DNA of 64,000 nt from Aquisphaera insulae (GCF_011064615.1 NZ_JAALJH010000002.1:1-64000), one strand, 5' to 3'; counted from the first letter of the stretch, positions 27,401 through 38,800 are shown. A program made the numbers and translations. Notes: generated from the letters alone by a model not told the origin.

Positions 27401-28147
27401 CTCGACGTGATAGGCAAGGTCCTCGGCCACCGACTCCACCCGGCCGGCGAACGTCGGATCTTCGAGGCTGCGCGTCATCAGGGCGGCCGATGAGCCCCCC
27501 TCGACGACGAGCTTCGCCTCGGGGGGGACCGCGGCGGGGAACCGGGCGACGACCAGGAGCGGACTCCCCTTCTCGATCTCGGCGTTGCCGGGGGTGACCT
27601 CGATCTCGGTCGCCGCGGATGATGAGCTCAGAGGGTTCGCGTCGGCCCCCCCGTCCAGGGACGGGGCCTTCATCGCGGCGAAGGCGAAGACCGCCAGCAG
27701 CGAGCCGAGGCAGAGGACCTGCGCGAACCTCGTCGCCAGCAGCCAGCGGTCGGGGATCATCCTCCCCCAGTCGTGCGCACGGTTGTGCTCGACCGCCCGT
27801 TCGACGACGGCCGCCTGCAGGAATCCGAGCGGACCCGGACGGTTCAGCCCCTCCTCGACGGCCGTGATCAGCTTGGCGTCCAGGTCCGGATACGCCTGCT
27901 CGATCCGCCTGGCGATGTCGATCGGGTTCCGCGGGCCCCGCAAGGCGAGCCCCGCGATGGCGAGCCCCGCGGCGAGCGTCACGGCCGCGAGCACCGCCAG
28001 GACCTCGAACGAGGGCGATCCAGTCGCGACGATCAAGAGGACGATCAGGGCCCAGCCGGCCCAGCAGAGGGCGAGCCCTCCCCAGAGCCGGACCTCGCGG
28101 GTGCGGCGGGCGACGCGTTCCAGGGCTTCTTTCAACTCCCGGATCAT
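24455..28147 (-). CDS. DUF4175-like membrane protein with coiled coil and Gln/Pro/Gly-rich region
   Basis: A 1230-residue protein. TM segments lie at about 21-43, 46-68 and 140-163, followed by an extracytoplasmic Ig-like part (170-480). A very long charged coiled coil rich in Gln, Arg, Glu and Leu spans about 500-980. A low-complexity stretch of GQQPGQ-type repeats covers about 985-1065, and a C-terminal ordered helical part of about 120 residues closes the protein. The layout matches DUF4175-type proteins and is a distant relative of the protein at 110-5851. ATGA overlaps join it to genes on both sides. It is likely the structural or scaffold member of the membrane complex made with the MoxR, DUF58 and VWA proteins. 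Confidence 0.83.
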   Translation of the reverse strand: MIRELKEALERVARRTREVRLWGGLALCWAGWALIVLLIVATGSPSFEVLAVLAAVTLAAGLAIAGLALRGPRNPIDIARRIEQAYPDLDAKLITAVEEGLNRPGPLGFLQAAVVERAVEHNRAHDWGRMIPDRWLLATRFAQVLCLGSLLAVFAFAAMKAPSLDGGADANPLSSSSAATEIEVTPGNAEIEKGSPLLVVARFPAAVPPEAKLVVEGGSSAALMTRSLEDPTFAGRVESVAEDLAYHVEFVGGKSPTYRVHVYENPELVRTDATLEYPGYTGMPLKVAEDIRHVTAVEGTRAELRFRLNKEVTSAKLVDEKGNEIPLAPPASPGSPVYSASVTLDQSHRYKIRLVDADGRSNKLAADLALNVTPNKPPTIAMSQPGHDVRVSPVEELKLKAQVTDDFGVIRRGVRLTMAGKEPVEIVLGDESRPGPKKTQVEHLVDFEALKTAPDQLLTYSIWAEDIGPDGKPRRTEGDMFFAEVRPFEEIFRQGEQPSSASAENEQDGPQGGGNAQQAEQLAEMQKDVINGTWKIIRRETGSKLSNTFAADTKVLREAQEAVVEKATALGEKLQDAASKAGLEKALQSMKEAIDRLNEATDRSAVAPLPPALAAEQLAYQALLKLRARETQVARSRSRQRSRASGAQAMQRQLNQLDLSNEEDRFEEQSRARQPQSQKEQEQRETRQVTSRLKELAQRQADLNERLKELQAALQAAKEQAAREEIERQLKRLREQQQQILRDADELQQRMENEQNRDRMADARQQVQQGRDHLQQASEALDKGQVPQALTEGTRAGQKLNEVRDQLRKQSANQFAEDLTAMRNQARQLDENQDKLSEKLDAWKENARQSLRDPEDRQKLAQDLQKQRKDLDQLSQRMQKTVEEAEESEPLLAKNLFDTARKADEQAIPQSLQQAEKLAQAGFADEAAKSSRQAGEGIEQVRQGVEQAARSLLGDETAALRLAQREVEDLADQIDREIARGTGQQPSRTDRNGQQPGQPRDGQQPGQAPQPGEQGKQPGQSPTEGQQPGQGQQPGQGQQPGQQSSQGQQPGQQPGQGQQQGRRPGSLRGGDRDEPQPQGNPGEGSREAPGGDPRGRGSDADRTLERMAGNAGNPNGPGGPITGGGFREWSDRMRDVEELLEDPNLRGEAARIRDRVRGAREDFKRHAKEPDWTKLQGLVANPIRELRNRIAEEVRRRDAPDSLVPIDRDQVPPQFAEGVRRYYERLGSGR

Positions 28148-30237
28148 GAGCCGTGGTCCTCCGCATGATTCGCCCGGGGCCGGCCGCGCCAGCCCCCGAG
28201 CCAGGTCTCGACGATCAGGATGGCCAGGACGGCCAGGATGAGCGGTCGCCAGAGTTTCTGCCGGCCCTCGAGCTCCTCGACCTGCAACTGGCGCATCGAC
28301 TCGCGATCGGGCTCGACGTTGGCGCCATCCTTCGCGAGGCGGCAGCCGAGCCGCTCGAGCGTCTCGGCGTCCAGCGGGGCCGTCCGGCTCTCCGCCGGAT
28401 CGACGTTCACGGCGAACTCGAGCGGCCCCCGGGCCGTCTCGATCGCGTACACGCCGGGGGCGTCGGTCCCGTCGAACGACGAGGCTCCGGCCGCGAGCGT
28501 CGCCGCGGATCCGTCCGGCTTGCGGACGGATCCCGACCCCTCCGGCAGGGGGATCCGGTCGCCGACGAGCCGCTGGGGCGAGAAGGCTGGATCGACATTC
28601 GGGCCGGAGAGCAGCCCCTCCATGAGCGGCAGGAACTTGGACGACCGCGCGAGCTGGCTGTCGGCCGGGGTCCAGCCGCTCGTCATGATGACGAGCCGGC
28701 CCTTGCCCACGGCCTGCTCGACGATCGCCGGATCTCCCCCCTCGAACCGGGCCAGGATGCGGGCACCCTTCAGCCCGTCCGCGGCGAGCCGGCGGTGCTT
28801 CCAGAACCGGATCTTCGTGAAGTCGTTGAACTGGGGGGAGGAGAAGGGGGCGAAGAGGGGATGATCGAAGGCGATCTCGGTCAGCATCGCATCGCCCTTC
28901 GTCGGTGCGTCCTCGACGACCAGGTCCGGCGCGTCCGCGAGGGCCGCGAGCGTGGGCACGGTCCCCGCCGCACCGGCCACGGCCAGCACGGTCCCGCCGT
29001 CGTTCGCGAAGGCACGGAGGCGGCCGGCATTCTCCGGCGACGTCTCCGCCGCCGCGACGATCAGGGGTATGGAAGGGCCGGGGGGGATTGTCAGCGGGGC
29101 ATCCGGGGGGCGGGCCTCGGCCGTGACGGGACGTCTCGACGTCCCCTCGAAGGCTCGTTTCAGGTAATAGAGCAGTCCCGAGGGATCGTCGGGCCTGTCG
29201 CGGCCCAGGAAGAGGACGACGGCCGGCTGCCGCGTCTCGCCGGCCAGGAACAGGGTGTTGTCGAAGTCGTCGGTGTCCCCGCCCAGCCTGAGCTCGCGTC
29301 CCGCGGGGCTGCCGGCGGGCCTTGGCACCCGGACGACGCGGCTCTCGCCCGGTGGCACGTAGGCGGGGACGGGCTGGCCCTTGCCGTCGGCCCAGGTCAG
29401 GGAGAAGTTCTCCTTCCTCGATCCGGCGTCATTCGTGACGCGAACCCGCAGCTCGTTGCCGGCTTCTCCTTCCTTGGCGTCGACCGGATCCCGGCCGATG
29501 ATCGGGCTGAGGCCGGCGTTGGAGCCGTCCGACGCGACGGGCTTCAGCTCCAGCTCCACCTCGCGCGGCCACTCGAAGTTGCCCAGGGCGTCGAGATCGC
29601 TCCCCTGCTGGAGGTCGCTCACCAGGACGATCCGCCGGCCCAGCTTGGCGGTGTCTCCTTTCGCATCGCCCGCGTCCTCGATCTCGGCGGCGGCGTGGAT
29701 CAGGGCCCGGCCAAGGTTCGTCGCCCGCCACCCCGGCGCAAGCTGTCCCACGAGCGACCGAGCGACCACGCCCCGGCGGGTCGGGTCGAGCTTCGCCGAC
29801 TCGTCGAATCCCAGGAGCGTCCGCGGCGAGCCGTCGAAGGCGATCACGGCGAGCTGGTCGCCGGGGAGGCAGCCGTCGATGACCCCGGCCGCGGCGGCCT
29901 TCGCCCTCGACCAGAGGTCCGCCCGCTTCATGCTCGCGCTGGTGTCGATCAGCAGGGCGATGCGGCGATCCCCCTGGCCCAGGCTCATCGCGGCCGGCTC
30001 GCGGAGGAAGGGCCGGGCGAACGCGAACGCCAGCAGCGCCAGGGCCGCCGCCCGGAGCAGGAGCAGGAACCACTGGTCCAGGCGGCTCCGCCGGGTCAGG
30101 CGGGGGGGCGACGGCTCGAGGAACATCAGCGAGCTGAAGGGCGTCTCGCCGCGGGTCGTCCGGCGGATCAGGTGGAGCACGATCGGCGCCGCGATCGCGA
30201 GGGCGCCGAGGAGGTAGAGCGGCGTGAGGAAGCTCAT
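28144..30237 (-). CDS. BatA/VWA-domain membrane protein
   Basis: A 697-residue protein. The N-terminus (MSFLTPLYLLGALAIAAPIVLHL, seen as a TM at 5-24 with the following RRTTRG) is the BatA signature, with a second TM at about 57-76. The VWA domain has an intact metal-ion site in LLIDTSASM (Asp98, Ser100, Ser102). Later regions include a GATase-like beta fold (about 360-440) and a final TM near 670-688. VWA proteins of this type act with MoxR ATPases and DUF58 proteins in envelope stress, metal insertion or complex assembly. Start and stop both overlap neighbours by 4 bases. Confidence 0.87.
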   Translation of the reverse strand: MSFLTPLYLLGALAIAAPIVLHLIRRTTRGETPFSSLMFLEPSPPRLTRRSRLDQWFLLLLRAAALALLAFAFARPFLREPAAMSLGQGDRRIALLIDTSASMKRADLWSRAKAAAAGVIDGCLPGDQLAVIAFDGSPRTLLGFDESAKLDPTRRGVVARSLVGQLAPGWRATNLGRALIHAAAEIEDAGDAKGDTAKLGRRIVLVSDLQQGSDLDALGNFEWPREVELELKPVASDGSNAGLSPIIGRDPVDAKEGEAGNELRVRVTNDAGSRKENFSLTWADGKGQPVPAYVPPGESRVVRVPRPAGSPAGRELRLGGDTDDFDNTLFLAGETRQPAVVLFLGRDRPDDPSGLLYYLKRAFEGTSRRPVTAEARPPDAPLTIPPGPSIPLIVAAAETSPENAGRLRAFANDGGTVLAVAGAAGTVPTLAALADAPDLVVEDAPTKGDAMLTEIAFDHPLFAPFSSPQFNDFTKIRFWKHRRLAADGLKGARILARFEGGDPAIVEQAVGKGRLVIMTSGWTPADSQLARSSKFLPLMEGLLSGPNVDPAFSPQRLVGDRIPLPEGSGSVRKPDGSAATLAAGASSFDGTDAPGVYAIETARGPLEFAVNVDPAESRTAPLDAETLERLGCRLAKDGANVEPDRESMRQLQVEELEGRQKLWRPLILAVLAILIVETWLGGWRGRPRANHAEDHGS

Positions 30238-31225
30238 CGCGGGCCTCCTCGCGAGGCCGCCGCCGAGGGCCGCCGGTTGGGGGAGGCCGACCGCCTGAAC
30301 CGGGCCTTGAGCAGGTCGAAGAGCATCAACTCGAGCGGGGCATCGGTCGAGATCGGCTGGAATTCGACGCCGAGGTCGGTGCAGGCGCGGCGGATGGCGT
30401 CGGCGTGCTCCCGGAACCGCCTCAGGTAGCCGGCGCGGGCGGAGGCGGGGTCGACGTAGAGCTCGCGATCCGTCTCCACGTCCTGGAACATGGCGGGCGT
30501 GTCGAACCCGAATGCGACCTCGGCCGGGTCGAGGATCCGCAGGAGGATCACCTCGTGGCCGCGCGACCTCAGGTAGCCGAGCTTCGTCCGGAGGGCCTCC
30601 GCCGGCGCGAGCAGGTCGGAGATCAGGACGATGAGCCCGCGCTTGCGGACCGTGGCGGCGATCTCCTCGAGCGGCGTCGCCAGGTCGGTCGCTCGGCCCT
30701 TCGGCTCGCGATCGAGCATCCCCAGCAGGCGGCGGAAGTGGCCCGGCCTATGCCTCGGCGGCAGGTAGTCCGTGATCCGGTCCTCGAACGTGACCAGGCC
30801 CACCGCGTCGCGCTGAAGCGTCAGGAAATAGGCGATCGTGGCCGCCGCGGTCCGGGCATATTCGCACTTGGTGAACTCGCCGGAGCGATAGCCCATGGAC
30901 CGGCTCGTGTCGAGCACCAGGTGACAGCGCAGGTTCGTCTCGTCCTCGAATCGCTTGACGAAATAGCGGTCGGAGCGGGCATAGAGCCGCCAATCGAGGT
31001 AGCGGGGGTCGTCGCCGGGGGTGTACTGGCGATACTCGCTGAATTCGACCGAGAAGCCGTGGAAAGGGCTGCGGTGGATCCCCTTGATGAAGCCCTCGAC
31101 GGCGGCCCGGGCGCGGAGCTCCAGGCTCTTGATCCGCAGCAGGGCCCTGGGGTCGATGAGCGAGCGCGAGTCGTCCCGCGCGGCGGCGGCCTGCTTCGAC
31201 GCGGTTCGCGGCCGCTCGGATGGGC

Positions 31226-31229
<4 letters not shown>
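30234..31229 (-). CDS. DUF58 domain protein
   Basis: A 331-residue soluble protein. The DUF58 hallmark is the segment from GFSVEFSEYRQYTPGDD through RYLDWRLYARSDRYFVKRFE (written here in two parts, about 58-74 and 76-95). After it comes a VWA-type metal site, VLDTSRSMG (Asp107, Ser109, Ser111). The start overlaps the MoxR stop in an ATGA, and the same overlap joins its stop to the BatA gene, giving the usual MoxR-DUF58-BatA order. The frame is open further upstream, but the overlapping ATG and an N-terminus matching the family fix this start. Confidence 0.9.
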
Positions 31230-32236
<1,007 letters not shown>

Positions 32237-32285
32237 GATGGCTCCCTTCGGCTTCGGATCGACGTCGCGGCGAGCGGCGTTGCGG

Positions 32286-33164
32286 TCAATGGGTCATGGC
32301 GTAGGTGACGATGTTGATGCCCATCGGATACGACTTCTTCTCCGAGAACTCGTGGAAGTACTCGGCGTTCTCCCCCTCGCGCTCCCAGCCGTCGCCGAGG
32401 TCGGTGTTGTGGCAGATCAGGGCCATGAGGCGGCCCTTGTCGTCGGAGATCCCCCGGTAGTGGACCTCGCGCGAGCCGGGGCCGTGGTCCTCCCAGGTCT
32501 CGCCCGTGTACTGCCAGGTGTGGATGCTCGGGACCTGCGGCCGCTCCTTGAGCCGGTAGACCATCTGGAAGACCGGGTGCGAGATGTCGAGCTCCTCCGG
32601 CTCGCGATCTGGGAAGACCCGCTTGAGCTCGCGATAGAGGTTCTGATAGTCGTACTCGCCCCAGAAGTCATCCACCATCAGGAAGCCGCCGTTGAGCAGG
32701 TAGCGGCGGAGCGCGGCGACCTCCTCGTCGGAGAAGACGAGCCCCCCCGGCTCGATGATGTAGATGAAGGGATAGTCGAAGAGCCGATCCTCGGTCAGCC
32801 TCACGATCACCGGATTCGGGTTGACCTTGAGCGAGGTCAATTGCTGGAGGCGGTAGGAGAAATTGAGGTCGCTGTCGGGCCAGTCGGTGTCCCAGCCCGG
32901 GCCTCCCCAGCCTCGGCCGCGACGGCCCATGCCGCTGTGGGAGCTGTACTGGACGCGGGCGAAGGTGAACACGTCATCCTTGAATCGCTCGTCGACCTTC
33001 CAGTCGGGGACGCCGGCACGGTCCGCCGGGATGCCGTCGAGGGGGGACTGCCGCTGGCGGAAGGGGCCGCGACCCCAGGGGGGCTGGGCCAGGGCGAGCC
33101 CGCCGACGAGGCCGACCAGCCCGAGGGCGGCGACGGCGAGAGATTTCCGGCGGGCTCGCGGCAT
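32286..33164 (-). CDS. DUF4159 domain protein, exported
   Basis: A 292-residue protein. Residues 8-27 form a signal peptide or anchor ending in ALAQ. The rest reads as the DUF4159 domain: FTFARVQYSS near 68-77, the Trp-containing segment DWPDSDLNFSYRLQQL, LSDEEVAALRRYLLNGGFLMVDDFWG in two adjoining motifs at about 143-170, and FPDREPEELDISHPVF. This family has a GATase-like fold without the catalytic Cys and is repeatedly found in planctomycete Bat-type operons. GGGAGG sits 8 bases before the ATG. It is 21 bases downstream of the TPR/peptidase MA gene. Confidence 0.87.
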   Translation of the reverse strand: MPRARRKSLAVAALGLVGLVGGLALAQPPWGRGPFRQRQSPLDGIPADRAGVPDWKVDERFKDDVFTFARVQYSSHSGMGRRGRGWGGPGWDTDWPDSDLNFSYRLQQLTSLKVNPNPVIVRLTEDRLFDYPFIYIIEPGGLVFSDEEVAALRRYLLNGGFLMVDDFWGEYDYQNLYRELKRVFPDREPEELDISHPVFQMVYRLKERPQVPSIHTWQYTGETWEDHGPGSREVHYRGISDDKGRLMALICHNTDLGDGWEREGENAEYFHEFSEKKSYPMGINIVTYAMTH

Positions 33165-33185
33165 GATCGGGCCTCCCGATGGTGA

Positions 33186-35786
33186 TTAGTGGATGTGCCC
33201 CGAGGCGGGCTTCTCTGGCGGCCCACCCGGGCCGTTGCCGACGAGGTCCAGCAGGAGCCGATGGGCCTCGAGGAACCGCGGGGCCTCCTCGAGCGACCTC
33301 AGGACCTCGCGGCGAGCCTCGTCCTTCCGGCCGGCCTCGCCAAGCAGCCTCGCCAGCCGGAAATGCGTCTCGGCCGGGTCGGTGTCGTCGAGCAGGGCCA
33401 GCGCCTTCCAGGCGGCGATCGCCTCGTCCCGGCGGTTGAGGTGCTCGGCGGCCCTCGCCATGGCCCGGTGAGGCGCCGGGATCAGGGGATTGACCGCCAG
33501 CAGCCGGTTCGCGTCGCGGGCGGCGCCCTCCCAGTTGCCGGCGGCCTCGTCCAGCTCGATCAGGCGCAGGTAGGCCGGCGAGGCGTCCGCGTCGCGGGCG
33601 GCCAGCTCCTCGAGCACGGCGTGCTCGGCGGCGGCGTCCGAGGTCTGCCTGTCCACGGCCGCCAGCAGCATGTAGGGATTCTCGGGGCCGAGGAATTCCG
33701 GATATCTCGCCTTCAGGTCGACCAGGACCGCCTTGGCCTCCGGCCACTTCTTCTCGGCCATCAGCCGGGTGGCCAGGAGCTGGCGGCCCTTGTAGCTGGA
33801 GGGGTGAGACTTCAGCCAGGCCGCCACCTCGTCCGATCCGACGCCATCGGGCAGATCCACGTCCTCCCAGGTCAGGCCGCGGGCCGTGCCCTCGGCCTGC
33901 TCGCGGGCGAAGCGCGCGAAGTCCCCATCGATCTTCTCTAGCGTCATCCGCGTCCGCGCCGGCAGCGATTCGTTGAGGGTCTTCCCCTCGCCCAGGTCGT
34001 CGAGGATCCCCCTGAGCCCGTCCAGCCCGGCTGCCTTGACCAGGAACTCGACGGCCAGGGCCGATTCGAAGTAGGCGAACTGAAGGTGCTGCGCCGACTT
34101 CGGCGCCAGGAAGGCCGCGCTGAGCTGGCTCAGGGGCGTGAGCTCGTCTCCCAGGATCATCTCCCGGAAATGGGGGTTGAGGGCCGTCTTCCAGGCGGGA
34201 TCCTGCTGGGCTTCCTCGTACACGGAGATCCCCTCGCTGAGCCAGCGGGGCATCCGGTTCCTCGTCTTGGTGAGCGTGATCGAATGGCACAACTCGTGCC
34301 AGAGGACCGCCTCCCAGTTGGACGGGGACTCCCCCTGTGAGGCAGGGCTGTTGGCCGTGATGACCCGGCCGAAGCAGACGCCGAGGAACCCGTCGGCACC
34401 CGGCAGGCCGAACGTCCGCACGGCGAATTCCTTCTTCCGGGGGAAGATCTCGATGATCAGCCGCCCCGGGAGCGTCACGCCGTATTTCTCCGCGAGCGTC
34501 GCCTTCGCCCGCTTCAGCAGCGCCAGGACGCGGGGGCCGTACAGGTCCGCCTCCCTGGGATCCATCCGGACGACGAGCCCGTCATCCTCCAGGGTCCGGA
34601 ACTTCGCCAGCCGGTCGTGCAGGGTCATCAGGTTGTACGTGACCACGTTGTAGCCGTCGGCGGCGAAAATCTCGCCCGCGAGCTTCCAACCTTCCTCCTC
34701 GTCGCCCAGCCGCAGGAGCGTCTCGGCGAGTTGGACACGGGCCGGCATGTGGGACGGATCGGCCAGGGTCGCCCTGCGGAGGTAGGTCGCCGCTTCGGCG
34801 AATCGATATTTCTGGGCGAGCTTGCGGCCGATGAGGGTGTCCACCTCCGGGTTCCCCGGCCACGGGGCGAGCGCCGATTTCCGCGCCGACTCCTCCCCGG
34901 CCCCGTCATTCCGCAGGTGGGCGAGCACCGCCCGGAGGGCCCAGGCCCGCGGCTCCGACGGATTGACCGCGGAGACGGCGTCCAGGACCTTCGCCGCCTC
35001 GGCGTACTTCTCGGAGTCGACCAGGGCGTCCGCCTTCAGGAGGAGGGAGTCGACGTGGCGCGGATTGAGCTTGAGCGCCGCCTCGACCTCCTTCGCGGCC
35101 CCCTCGCGGTCGTCGTCCGCGAACGCCAGGGCCATCAGATAATGGTATCGCGGGTCCAGCGCGGCCTCCTCCGGGGCCTTGCGGAGTGTCTCCGCGGCGA
35201 GGGCGTGGTCCTGCTTCTCGAGCGCCAACTCGGCCGAGGCCACGTAGGCGTCGACGAAGCCCGGCTCGCGCTTCAGGACCGCGTCGTAGCACTGGTCCAG
35301 GACCTTCTTCGGGTCGGCGCCGCGGAGCAGGAGGAACCGGCCGATCGCCACCTGGCCCTCGGGCGTGGCGTAGCGCCGCGGGAAGGCCTCGATGTGCTCC
35401 TCGATGTCCTTCATGGCCCGGGCTTCCTCGCCGGCCAGCCCGTTGAACCGGCGGACCTCTCGACCCATGAGGTAGAGCTCCAGGCTCGCCGGGGCCCGCC
35501 GGGTCGCGGCCTTCAGGGCCTCCAGGGCCTCGCTGTACTTGCCCGTCTCCATCAGGGAGCGGATCTTCAGCGAAGGCCATGCCTCGTCGCGATTCCCCTC
35601 GCGGATCTCCTGGGTCGCGAGCCGGGCGCACGCCTCGTAGTCGCCCTTGCGGAAGAGCTTCACCGCGTCATCGACGTCGGCCGCGATGGCGACGGGAACG
35701 GCCGTCGCCGCGATCAGGGCGACGAGCATGACTTGCCGAGGAAAGGGAGGACGGTGCGGGGAAGGTCGATCAGTCGGTGCGAGCAT
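33186..35786 (-). CDS. TPR protein with peptidase MA-type (gluzincin) domain
   Basis: An 866-residue protein. A hydrophobic signal sequence at about 19-37 (VMLVALIAATAVPVAIAA) exports it. TPR-like helical pairs cover about 40-420 and again about 650-850. In between lies a zinc-peptidase-like domain with the HExxH motif H497-E-L-C-H501 and a downstream WLSEGISVYEE that supplies the third ligand Glu, as in peptidase MA-like gluzincins. The ATG at 35786 is preferred to a TTG two codons upstream. Its start lies 36 bases after the kinase stop and its stop 21 bases before the DUF4159 gene. The substrate is unknown; it may process envelope proteins handled by the MoxR complex. Confidence 0.86.
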   Translation of the reverse strand: MLAPTDRPSPHRPPFPRQVMLVALIAATAVPVAIAADVDDAVKLFRKGDYEACARLATQEIREGNRDEAWPSLKIRSLMETGKYSEALEALKAATRRAPASLELYLMGREVRRFNGLAGEEARAMKDIEEHIEAFPRRYATPEGQVAIGRFLLLRGADPKKVLDQCYDAVLKREPGFVDAYVASAELALEKQDHALAAETLRKAPEEAALDPRYHYLMALAFADDDREGAAKEVEAALKLNPRHVDSLLLKADALVDSEKYAEAAKVLDAVSAVNPSEPRAWALRAVLAHLRNDGAGEESARKSALAPWPGNPEVDTLIGRKLAQKYRFAEAATYLRRATLADPSHMPARVQLAETLLRLGDEEEGWKLAGEIFAADGYNVVTYNLMTLHDRLAKFRTLEDDGLVVRMDPREADLYGPRVLALLKRAKATLAEKYGVTLPGRLIIEIFPRKKEFAVRTFGLPGADGFLGVCFGRVITANSPASQGESPSNWEAVLWHELCHSITLTKTRNRMPRWLSEGISVYEEAQQDPAWKTALNPHFREMILGDELTPLSQLSAAFLAPKSAQHLQFAYFESALAVEFLVKAAGLDGLRGILDDLGEGKTLNESLPARTRMTLEKIDGDFARFAREQAEGTARGLTWEDVDLPDGVGSDEVAAWLKSHPSSYKGRQLLATRLMAEKKWPEAKAVLVDLKARYPEFLGPENPYMLLAAVDRQTSDAAAEHAVLEELAARDADASPAYLRLIELDEAAGNWEGAARDANRLLAVNPLIPAPHRAMARAAEHLNRRDEAIAAWKALALLDDTDPAETHFRLARLLGEAGRKDEARREVLRSLEEAPRFLEAHRLLLDLVGNGPGGPPEKPASGHIH

Positions 35787-35822
35787 CGACAAGCCCTCGA
35801 TCGGGACTGGGGTCGTCGGCAG

Positions 35823-38800
35823 CTATGGTAGTGGTCGGACGGCCTGGCCCGCCACCGGTTTTCCGGCGGCGATGGCCGAAGCGGCGGGCTTCAGCATGCT
35901 GAGACTGGCCTCGAGAAGGAGATCGAAGAGCTCGTCACGCTCGGAGGCGGTCAGGTCGGAGCGGTGGAATGCGTGCCAGGCGAGGCCGCGAAGGAATTCC
36001 GCCAGGGCGACCGACCGGTCGCCGAGCCGCCAGTGGGCGAGAGCCAGGGGGTAGAGGTCGAAGGCGAGATCGGCGCCTTGACCCAGCCGCAGGCTCTCCC
36101 GCAGCTCCGCGACGGCCTCCGCGTCGCGGCCCAGGCGGTGGAGGGTGAGGCCGAGGGTGTTCCGGTAGGCGGCGTCGCCCGGGGCGGATGCCACGGCGTG
36201 TCGCGCCATGGGGAGGGCCAGCTCCGGGTTCCGCAGCTCGATGGGCCCGGCGACCCAGGACCAGGCGAGGTCGTTGGCGGCGAGGGGGGACCTGGTCCCC
36301 GGCTCGTCGAGTTGCGCCCGCGTCGGGTCGCCGAGGGCCTCCAACGCCCTGGCCCGCCAGTGCCTGGCGAGCTGGTTCGAAGGATAGGCGGCGAGGATGG
36401 AGTCCAGCATCGACAGGGCCTCTGCGTGGCGGCCGGCCTCCACAAGGGCCGCCGACATCAGCGTCCGGGCGGCGAAGTCCCACGGCCGCTCGGCGCACAT
36501 GGCCTTCAGCTCGGCCAGTACGTCACCGCCGCGACTCGCGGCGATCATCGCCTCGGCCCGGCCGAGGCGAGCCCTCCACCAGGAGGGATCGATCTCCGCG
36601 GCCCGGCCGTAGGCCGCGGCGGCGGCCGCGGCGTCCAGGCGGTGTCGCAGGAGGATCCGGCCGCGGTCGCTGTGGGTTTCCGCGCGGTGGGGACGGAGGG
36701 CGGCCGCGCGGTCGAGGCAGCCGAGCGCGACGTCGAAGGCCCTGTATCGTTGCGCGATCCTCGCGAGCCGTTCGAAATCCTCCGCGGAGGCGTCCCGGCG
36801 CAGAGCCCCCAGGATCGCGCAGGCCTCCTCGACGGGCCACCCGCCGGCGAGGCCGGGCGAGGGCTCCAGGACCCGGATGGGCCGGGCGAGTGGGAGTGTC
36901 TCCGACGGCAGAGGCGGGGCGTCCCAGTCCAGGCCGAGCTCGGCGAGCTGCCGTCGGATTGCCCGCAGGTCCCAGACATAAAGTCCGTTGTCCGTCGCGT
37001 GCCGGACGACCAGGCGCGAGCCGTCCGGCGAAAAGGCCAGGTCGTAGACCCGTTGCATGTCGGGGGGCTCGAGCCGCGCGACTTGTCGGCCCGAATCGGT
37101 GCGTGTCAGGCGGATCGCCCCCTCGATGGTGGTGGTCGCGATCAAGCCATCGTTGCTGAAGTCGTTGACCACCCCATCGATGGCGAGCCCCGGCGACCAG
37201 TCGGGAACCCGACGTAGCCTGCCCAGCCCATTGGTGGTGACGGCGAGCCATCGACCGTCCGGGCTGAACCGGGCCGAGGTGCTCTCGACGGCCGGGAAGT
37301 CCACCAGGGGGCGTCCGGTCGTGGACTCGTAGACGCAGACCCCGCGGCCCCCGTGCCAGCTCGCCACAGCTACGAGCCGACCGTCCGGGCTGAACGACGC
37401 GCACCGCACGTCCGACTGCGGGCCCAGCCAGGTCACCCGGACCGGACGGTCCGTTTCGATGACCCCGATCCCCGCGGCAAAGCTCGCCGCCAGCAGCCGG
37501 CCGTCGTTGGTGGCCGCCAGGACAAGGTCGCCGCCCGGCACGAGCTCCGTCAGCTTCTCCGGCCCGACGACCCGGAGTGATCCGTCCGGATCGAGCCTCA
37601 CCCTCCATCGGTAGAGGCCCTCCTGGCCGTGAGTGAACAGGTCGCCCCTCCGAGAGAAGACCAGGTGTCTCGCCGGGCGAGGGAGGTCAGCCACGATCCG
37701 CCCGTCCGCGAGGTCCCAGAGCCCAACATGGGACCCCCACGCGACCGCGAGCAGCCGCCCGTCCGGGTGGATCGCGATTGCGTCCCGGGTGGCCAGAGTC
37801 CCACCCAGGCGGAAGAGCGATCGGCATTCGCTCCCCGTCATGACCTCAGCGATCCCCATCTCGGCCCCAGCCGGGCCCATGGCCAGCCGATTCCCGAGGC
37901 CGAACTCACGGCCGGCGACGAGGCCGGCGACGAGCGTCAGTTGGCCCCCGGCGGGGTCGTGGAGCCGCCAGAGACCGTCCCAGCCGCCGCTCGCGAGCAT
38001 CAGGCCGTCGCGAGTGAACGCGATCGCCCACGAGGCCGAGCGTGCATTGCACGTCTGGACCACCTCCCGCCGGCGGATGTCCCAGACGGCGATCCTCGCC
38101 TCCATATGGGTGGCGAGATACTCGCCGCCCGGGTGCCAGGCGATCGCCGGGACCGACGCCGACTCCGGCAGGAGGGTGCGGCGGCCGCCGCTCGCCGCGT
38201 CATGGATGGCGATCCCTTCCGATAGTGGGATCGCCAGGGAGAGTCCGTCCGGCGAATAGGCGACGTGACCGGCGCGGCCCTCCACTCGCCAGGAACGGAC
38301 GACGTCTCCCCCGACCGGGCTCACGAGCGAAATGCCACCGTCCCGGGTCGCGACCGCCAGCTCTCCGCCATCGGGGCGGATGTCGTGCGCGACCACTCCC
38401 TCTCGCAGGTCGACAGCCGGCGTCGGCGAGCCGCCCGCCAGGTCCCAGGCACGCAGGCCGCCGGACGACGATCGGGCGGCGAGGAGTTTCCCCGCCTCGT
38501 CGAGCCGCAGGTCCTGTTCTCCGGGATATCCGGCCAGGGTGGCGATCGGGCTGCCGTCGACGCGGCGCAGGCGGATGGCGCCGTCGAGGCCCGACGTGGC
38601 GAGGATCTGCATCGCGCCGTCGAACCGGAAGGTCGTCTGGGGCCGCATGCCCCAGTTGGCGGGAGGGCCGAGGCGGATGTCGGGGAGGGCCAGGCTGGCG
38701 ATCGCCTGGTTCCGCAGGTCGTCGAAGAACTCCGGGGGCTCCCCGGTCCGACGTCCCAGCGCGACGGCCTCGCGGATCGCGTCGAGGCTGGCGAACCGCT

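Noticed and set aside
24650-27493. A 947-codon Leu/Arg-rich frame antisense to the DUF4175-like gene
   Set aside because: Composition is that of a shadow frame of a Gln/Glu/Arg-rich coiled coil; there are no motifs and it would lie opposite a well-supported operon member.
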